In this document: positions 7,695-11,222 of the stretch, one piece after another
How the letters are laid out: the number at the start of each line of letters is the position of its first letter
How positions within the stretch are numbered: the stretch's first letter is position 1
Origin: a bacterium
GTDB taxonomy: Bacteria > Patescibacteria > JAEDAM01 > Absconditabacterales > Absconditicoccaceae
Assembly (NCBI GenBank): GCA_030528665.1
Contig: JAUMYK010000030.1
Location: forward strand, 1-11,222
Reading direction: 5' to 3'
DNA length: 11,222 nt
The notes under the pieces: model-generated
The model's input: only the letters and a program-made list of their open reading frames with translations
Told to the model about the DNA's origin: nothing
Databases searched by the model: none
Program-made: the position numbers and the translations under genes

Positions 7695-8927
7695 TTACTT
7701 CCCAAGAAGCTGGGCTAGTGTTTCAAAAAAGCGGTCGAGGTCTGCGTAATCATTGTAGAGGTAGGCACTCATTCTACAGGTACCACCAAGCTGATAGCGT
7801 TTGTGCAAGGGATAGGCACAGTGTCCACCACAGCGGATACAAATATCCTGTTCAGCAAAGTATTCCCCGATACGATTAAAATTAGGCTGCTCTCTGAGTA
7901 CAAAGGAAAAGAGTGCTACCCTCTGCTCTGGACTCCTTGAGCCAATCAACTCGACCTGTTCCCCAAACTGCGCAAACTGCTCCAAGGCATAGCGGGTCAA
8001 TGCTTGCTCGTGTGCATGGATAGCCCTGATTCCATCCTCAAGTTGTCCACTAGAGGTGAGGGAAGCGATATACTGGAGGGCATACTTGAGTGAAACGGCA
8101 CCCAGAATATTAGGCGTTCAGGCTTCAAACTTTTCTGCATTACTCTGGAGCGAAAAACCTTGCGTACTCACATCCTTGATCGTTCCTCCTCAAATGAGCA
8201 TTGGAAGGAGTGTTTTTATCCATTGCTGTTTGAGTGCAAGGACTCAAATCCCTGTAGAAGCCATCATCTTGTGTCCAGTAAAGACTAAGGCATCAGCTCC
8301 AAGGAGTTGAAAATCGACCTGCATATTTGGCACGGACTGAGAAGCATCCACGAGAAAAAAAGTCTCGGGTCTTAAGTAAGTTTTGATCTGTTGGAGATCA
8401 TAGATCATCCCTGTCACATTGGAGACTTGCCCGCAAGCAACGACCTTGACTTTATCGGTATATTTACTCTGAAAATCCGCTCGGTCGATCTGATACTGCT
8501 CATCCAAGCCAAAAAACTCGACCTGAAAGCCGACCATCTCCGAGAGTGCCATCCAAGGCAAACTATTGGCATGATGATCCCAGAGTCCCACAAGGACGAC
8601 ATCATCTTTGGTCAGCATTTTACTGTTTACTAGACTCTGAGCGAGAAGATTGATAGCATAGGTCGCATTGTAGCTATAAATAATCTCTTTGGCAGAACAG
8701 TTGAGCAACTGTGCAACTCGCTGTTTGCTCTCGTGATAGTGGAGTTCTGAGGACTCAGAGAGGCGATACATTCCCCTATGGATATTGGCATAGTCATTGG
8801 CAAGAAAAGAGGAAATCCCCTCGATGACCAATTGTGGTTTTTGGGTGCTGGCAGCATTATCGAGGTATACGATCTCTGGATGCTGTTGAAAAAGAGGGAA
8901 ATCTGATTTTCGTTTTTGGAATTGCAT
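7695..8927 (-). CDS. sufS: Cysteine desulfurase, SufS type
   Basis: SufS is a PLP enzyme that takes sulfur from L-cysteine as a persulfide for Fe-S clusters and other thio-cofactors, leaving alanine. The 410-residue frame, usual for the family, needs three TGA codons as Gly (228, 246, 270), each in a conserved spot: TGI-G-VL, LI-G-GGTIKDV and FEA-G-TPNILG. Other marks are VYLDNAAST at the N-terminus, NIHRGMYRLSE, the cofactor-contacting DHHANSLPW, GQVSNVTGMIYDL, DASQSVPNMQVDF, and VFTGHKMMAS with PLP lysine K220. The C-terminal RCGGHCAYPL carries the persulfide cysteine C370; E. coli SufS has RxGHHC, so the first His of the usual pair is Gly here. It ends in TAA. It lies 29 bases downstream of the FtsQ-like gene. 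No sufU, sufE or scaffold gene is in the window, so the sulfur acceptor is unknown. Confidence 0.96.
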
Positions 8928-8956
8928 AGTATCAAGAGTAAGAAATAAGAAATATA

Positions 8957-9829
8957 TTATTCTTGGATAATCGCTTTGTCTTCGGTCAAACTTCCAAGAT
9001 CGATTTCATAAATACCATCAAAATTGGCAAAATATTTTTTGAGCCAGCGGTATTTTTCGAGCTGCTGAGTGACTCTTGCTTTGTGGAGATAGATTTTTTT
9101 GTTGTTTTCAAAGATGATGAAGTTAGGAGAACCTGCTAGATAGACAAAACGGTTCATCTCTGGGAAAGTTTGCTGAATCAGAGGCAAATAATCCTGATAC
9201 CACCGATAGTCCACCTCATAAAAAAACCCTGAAAGCGAACTGGTTCCACTCAAGTACTGTGGCGTATCTACGAGAAATCAGGTACTTCCTAGTGATCGAG
9301 CTGGGTCTAGCTCCTCATACCATCCTCAGTCCCAGATACCAAACCTTTTGTCTCCAAGCTTGACAAGAAAATCAGGCTCATAAAAGCTAAAATCGACCTT
9401 TACCGTTTGTGCATCAGTGTAGTCCACCTGCACCGCACGGACAAAGGGATACTCAGCCCTAATCAGAGCAAGCAGCTCCGATGCTCCTCAGACCTGAATT
9501 GCACTATAGTACTTGCCTCTCAGATATTTGGATGTCAGCACAAAGAGTTCAGTATTCTCATATTTGGCTCTGGTCATTGGTGGGTACTCGATATGCTGGA
9601 TTTGATAAGTAGGATTGTATCGTGTCCCCTTGAGGATAAAGATGGTCAGAAAAAGGAGGAGGATGACCAATGCGAGGATCGCGATATATTTCTGGATGAA
9701 AAAGGAAAGGAATTCTGACTTTGGAATTTTTTTATTACGAGAAAATCAGACCACCTTCCCCATCGAGAAGCTCGAGCGTGGGCGTCTTGGTTTGATGAAG
9801 GGTCTGCTCTGCACGATACCTCTCGCCAT
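8957..9829 (-). CDS. FtsQ/DivIB-like cell-division protein (POTRA)
   Basis: The 290-residue frame has four TGA glycines (28, 114, 168, 184) and ends in TAA. A basic cytoplasmic tail (MARGIVQSRPFIKPRRPRSS, with a further ...SRNKKIPKS) leads to one transmembrane helix (about 49-66, IAILALVILLLFLTIFIL). After it comes a POTRA-like stretch: LTSKYLRGKYYSAIQVGG, ELLALIRAEYPFVRAVQVDY, then AQTVKVDFSFYEPDFLVKLG and RFGIWDGGWYEEL. This matches the FtsQ order: '...l.~~~P~v~~a~V', 'tl.I.v.E..P', 'D..G.~~'. A second domain ends with KARVTQQLEKYRWLKKYF and IYEIDLGSLTEDKAIIQE, like the FtsQ beta domain that closes on an IDL strand. FtsQ links early and late divisome proteins. The assignment rests on topology and motif order; another POTRA protein remains possible. 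The start at 9829 is backed by the window's only clear Shine-Dalgarno site. It sits upstream of sufS. Confidence 0.85.
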
Positions 9830-9830
9830 T

Positions 9831-9839
9831 CTCCTCTCC
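9831..9839 (-). promoter_or_regulatory. Shine-Dalgarno site of the FtsQ-like gene
   Basis: On the minus strand GGAGAGGAG ends one base before ATG 9829, so the upstream GGAG core has a usable spacing of about six bases. It decides the start in favour of 9829 over the in-frame ATG at 9763. The other ten genes lack a comparable site. Confidence 0.6.
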
Positions 9840-9867
9840 AGAACTAAAACATCGCTTGAGGATAACT

Positions 9868-9888
9868 AATTGCTCAAGATTTGCAATT
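9868..9888. repeat. Inverted repeat upstream of the FtsQ-like gene
   Basis: AATTGC (9868-9873) and GCAATT (9883-9888) are perfect complements with a 9-base spacer, about 40 bases before the ATG at 9829. A second small hairpin, CGAGA-TTT-TCTCG (9917-9929), lies further upstream. Both are in the 143-base gap after the secreted-protein gene and could be leader-RNA structure or an operator. No function can be assigned. Confidence 0.35.
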
Positions 9889-10008
9889 GAAAAAAACAGG
9901 AAAACTGATTGCTTTGCGAGATTTTCTCGTACTACGGATCGCCTCCCTTTTGCCGTTCTCCTCCCTCTGATCAGGTTTTTGCAGGCTTGTTGTGATAAGT
10001 TCTAACTG

Positions 10009-10926
10009 CTATCTTATCGTTGTCCTGAGTTGCAATTTCTGATCTGCACAAAAAGTACTTGGGAGTTTTTTGAAATCAGGTAATTGCTCGCTACAACGCT
10101 GGAGCCTTCGCTTCCCATCTCTCTGCAAGAGAAACTGAGCATAATAACTTTTGTTTTGACTTACCATCTCAAATTCTACAAAGAGACGCTTCTTTTTCAG
10201 GTTGAGAGCAAGTCGGTTAATGCCATATCCTTCATCCAAATTTTGCGTATCAAGTACTGCAAATTCTTGCCAATGCGTATCGCCTGCACGCAAAATCCAA
10301 ATCCCCCAATAATCAAGCTCCCCTGATGGATTCGTATCGGTACTGGCATAGGCTAATCCAAATAAATACTCCCCAATACCATACTCTCCTCCAACGATTT
10401 GCTGGATAGCGGCATGGGGATAGCGGAGCAGAGGATAATGCTGAATAAAATCCCCCAACAACCCTGTCCTCTTTATCCCTCTTGAGCTCGTAGCAAATAC
10501 TCTGAGGAGCTCGGAAAGTGTGAGCGATGACTGCCTAGGAGCAGTACCAATAAAAGCCTCTCTAAAATACTGACACATCTCAGCATAGACTCCTTTTTGC
10601 TCTGCACAGGTAGTAAAAATATTTTCCAATACTTGGAGCATCTGGTTTTTGTCTGAGGAATACTCGGATATCTTTTTCAAAAGCGAGGAAAGGGTATGGT
10701 AGGTCTGAAGTGTTGGAGGTTCCTTATTTACCCATGGATTGAAGAAAGGTTCTTGCTTTGCAAAAGGAAGAGAAAAACGACTAAAATAGTCCCTCTCCTC
10801 CTTACACGCCTTATACTCTTCATGATCGTATACAAACTGCGTACAGTCTATCTGTGCATAGAGCAGTCCAAAGCTACTCATCATACACAAGAGTAAAGAG
10901 AGTCCTATTTTTGTAATTTGATTCAT
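10009..10926 (-). CDS. Secreted cysteine-containing protein, unknown function
   Basis: The 305-residue protein has a textbook signal peptide: MNQITK (basic tip), a hydrophobic core IGLSLLLCMMSSFGLL, and a likely signal peptidase I site YA|Q at 24/25. It is not a lipoprotein: no cysteine sits at the cleavage site. The mature part holds six cysteines (28, 41, 107, 118, 278, 293), an even number compatible with three disulfides outside the cell. The middle is helical (TYHTLSSLLKKISEYS; LTLSELLRVFATSSRG). The last 130 residues look beta-rich, with GGEYGIGEYLFGLAYAS, YWGIWILRAGDTHWQEFAV and KKKRLFVEFEMVSQNKSYY. I do not recognise a family or catalytic motif. It contains no in-frame TGA and ends in TAG. 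The gene appears monocistronic, 179 bases upstream of the FtsQ-like ATG. No Shine-Dalgarno site precedes ATG 10926. Confidence 0.88.
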   Translation of the reverse strand: MNQITKIGLSLLLCMMSSFGLLYAQIDCTQFVYDHEEYKACKEERDYFSRFSLPFAKQEPFFNPWVNKEPPTLQTYHTLSSLLKKISEYSSDKNQMLQVLENIFTTCAEQKGVYAEMCQYFREAFIGTAPRQSSLTLSELLRVFATSSRGIKRTGLLGDFIQHYPLLRYPHAAIQQIVGGEYGIGEYLFGLAYASTDTNPSGELDYWGIWILRAGDTHWQEFAVLDTQNLDEGYGINRLALNLKKKRLFVEFEMVSQNKSYYAQFLLQRDGKRRLQRCSEQLPDFKKLPSTFCADQKLQLRTTIR

Positions 10927-11222
10927 ACTTTTGGTTTAGATAGCTAAAAATACTAATACGCTTTCTGGGCTTTCAAGTTTTGATCACTCTCACTCAGAAA
11001 CTCTCCTCATCACTATTCTGAACCAATAATGGGAGCCACACTATCTAGGATCAGTAAGTAAAAATCATCTCTATATAGTGAGAATCGGTAGGATAAAATC
11101 AAGCACAAATACTCCCAAATTTCCTTACCACCCCACAAGACAAGTAACACTGAGTGCTTTTTTCCCTACTTTACTTTCTATTTGCATTAGGCAGTAAAAA
11201 ACCTATAGTTGAGGTATTTATC
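10927..11222. other. Apparently non-coding right end of the window
   Basis: Both strands of these 296 bases carry frequent TAA and TAG codons, so no frame of useful length exists even with TGA read as Gly. Apart from the putative promoter at 10947-10976, I see no tRNA, hairpin terminator or repeat that can be supported. Confidence 0.5.
10947..10976 (-). promoter_or_regulatory. Possible promoter of the secreted-protein gene
   Basis: On the minus strand TTGAAA (10971-10976, five of six -35 consensus bases) is separated by 18 bases from TATTTT (10947-10952, four of six -10 bases). Transcription would start near 10940, giving a leader of about 14 bases, in keeping with the absence of a Shine-Dalgarno site. 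Confidence 0.35.

Noticed and set aside
7586..7879. 97-codon plus-strand open frame downstream of the dyads
   Set aside because: Most of it is antisense to the sufS 3' end, and the composition (RGRHSFYRYHQ, RDRHSVHHSG) looks like a shadow frame rather than a protein.
9407..9869. Two plus-strand open frames of 84-103 codons
   Set aside because: They are antisense to the FtsQ-like gene, which has a continuous frame, a transmembrane helix, POTRA-like order and a Shine-Dalgarno site.
2116..9980. Recurring TCAGGTTTTT-like strings as a dispersed repeat
   Set aside because: The copies (near 2116, 6581, 6972, 9971) have unrelated flanks; several are simply minus-strand AAA-ACC-TGA codons, so the similarity is best explained by codon use and T-runs.
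11120..11180. Terminator or tRNA-like structure near the right edge
   Set aside because: CACTGAGTG before the T-run leaves a one-base loop, and no cloverleaf with a T-arm consensus can be drawn.

Overview
The window comes from a bacterium that reads UGA as glycine (translation table 25). Within Bacteria this is the hallmark of Candidatus Absconditabacteria (SR1) and Gracilibacteria (BD1-5/GN02) of the Candidate Phyla Radiation/Patescibacteria. Under the standard code most genes look shattered by TGA. When only TAA and TAG stop translation, 11 intact genes tile the window, and about 27 in-frame TGA codons fall inside them, many exactly where a family has a conserved glycine (GluRS PSPT-G-YLH, SufS TGI-G, GGG and EA-G-TPN, a TPR turn glycine). 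All 11 genes end in TAA (4) or TAG (7). The sequence cannot decide between SR1 and Gracilibacteria.

Layout. A plus-strand family 2 glycosyltransferase (135-1115) faces a minus-strand, single-pass membrane-anchored protein of unknown function (1224-1862). After a 287-base divergent intergenic region comes a plus-strand cluster: glutamyl-tRNA synthetase gltX (2150-3799), a small two-helix membrane protein (3848-4381) and a 4'-phosphopantetheinyl transferase (4414-5067). Its last gene overlaps tail to tail by 17 bases with a minus-strand, membrane-anchored TPR protein (5051-6607). Everything further right is on the minus strand. A hairpin terminator (6664-6685) lies downstream of a two-gene unit made of a multi-pass membrane protein (6966-7397) and a small XRE-type regulator (6729-6947). 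Tandem dyads upstream of that unit look like operators. Then follow the cysteine desulfurase sufS (7695-8927), an FtsQ-like POTRA/cell-division protein (8957-9829), and a secreted cysteine-containing protein of unknown function (10009-10926). The last 296 bases look non-coding.

The genes do not form one pathway. They are a housekeeping core of a reduced genome (tRNA charging, sulfur mobilisation, division, carrier-protein activation) mixed with envelope proteins (glycosyltransferase, membrane-anchored TPR, secreted protein). No rRNA, tRNA, CRISPR array or mobile element is visible. Clear Shine-Dalgarno sites are nearly absent; the FtsQ-like gene is the exception.
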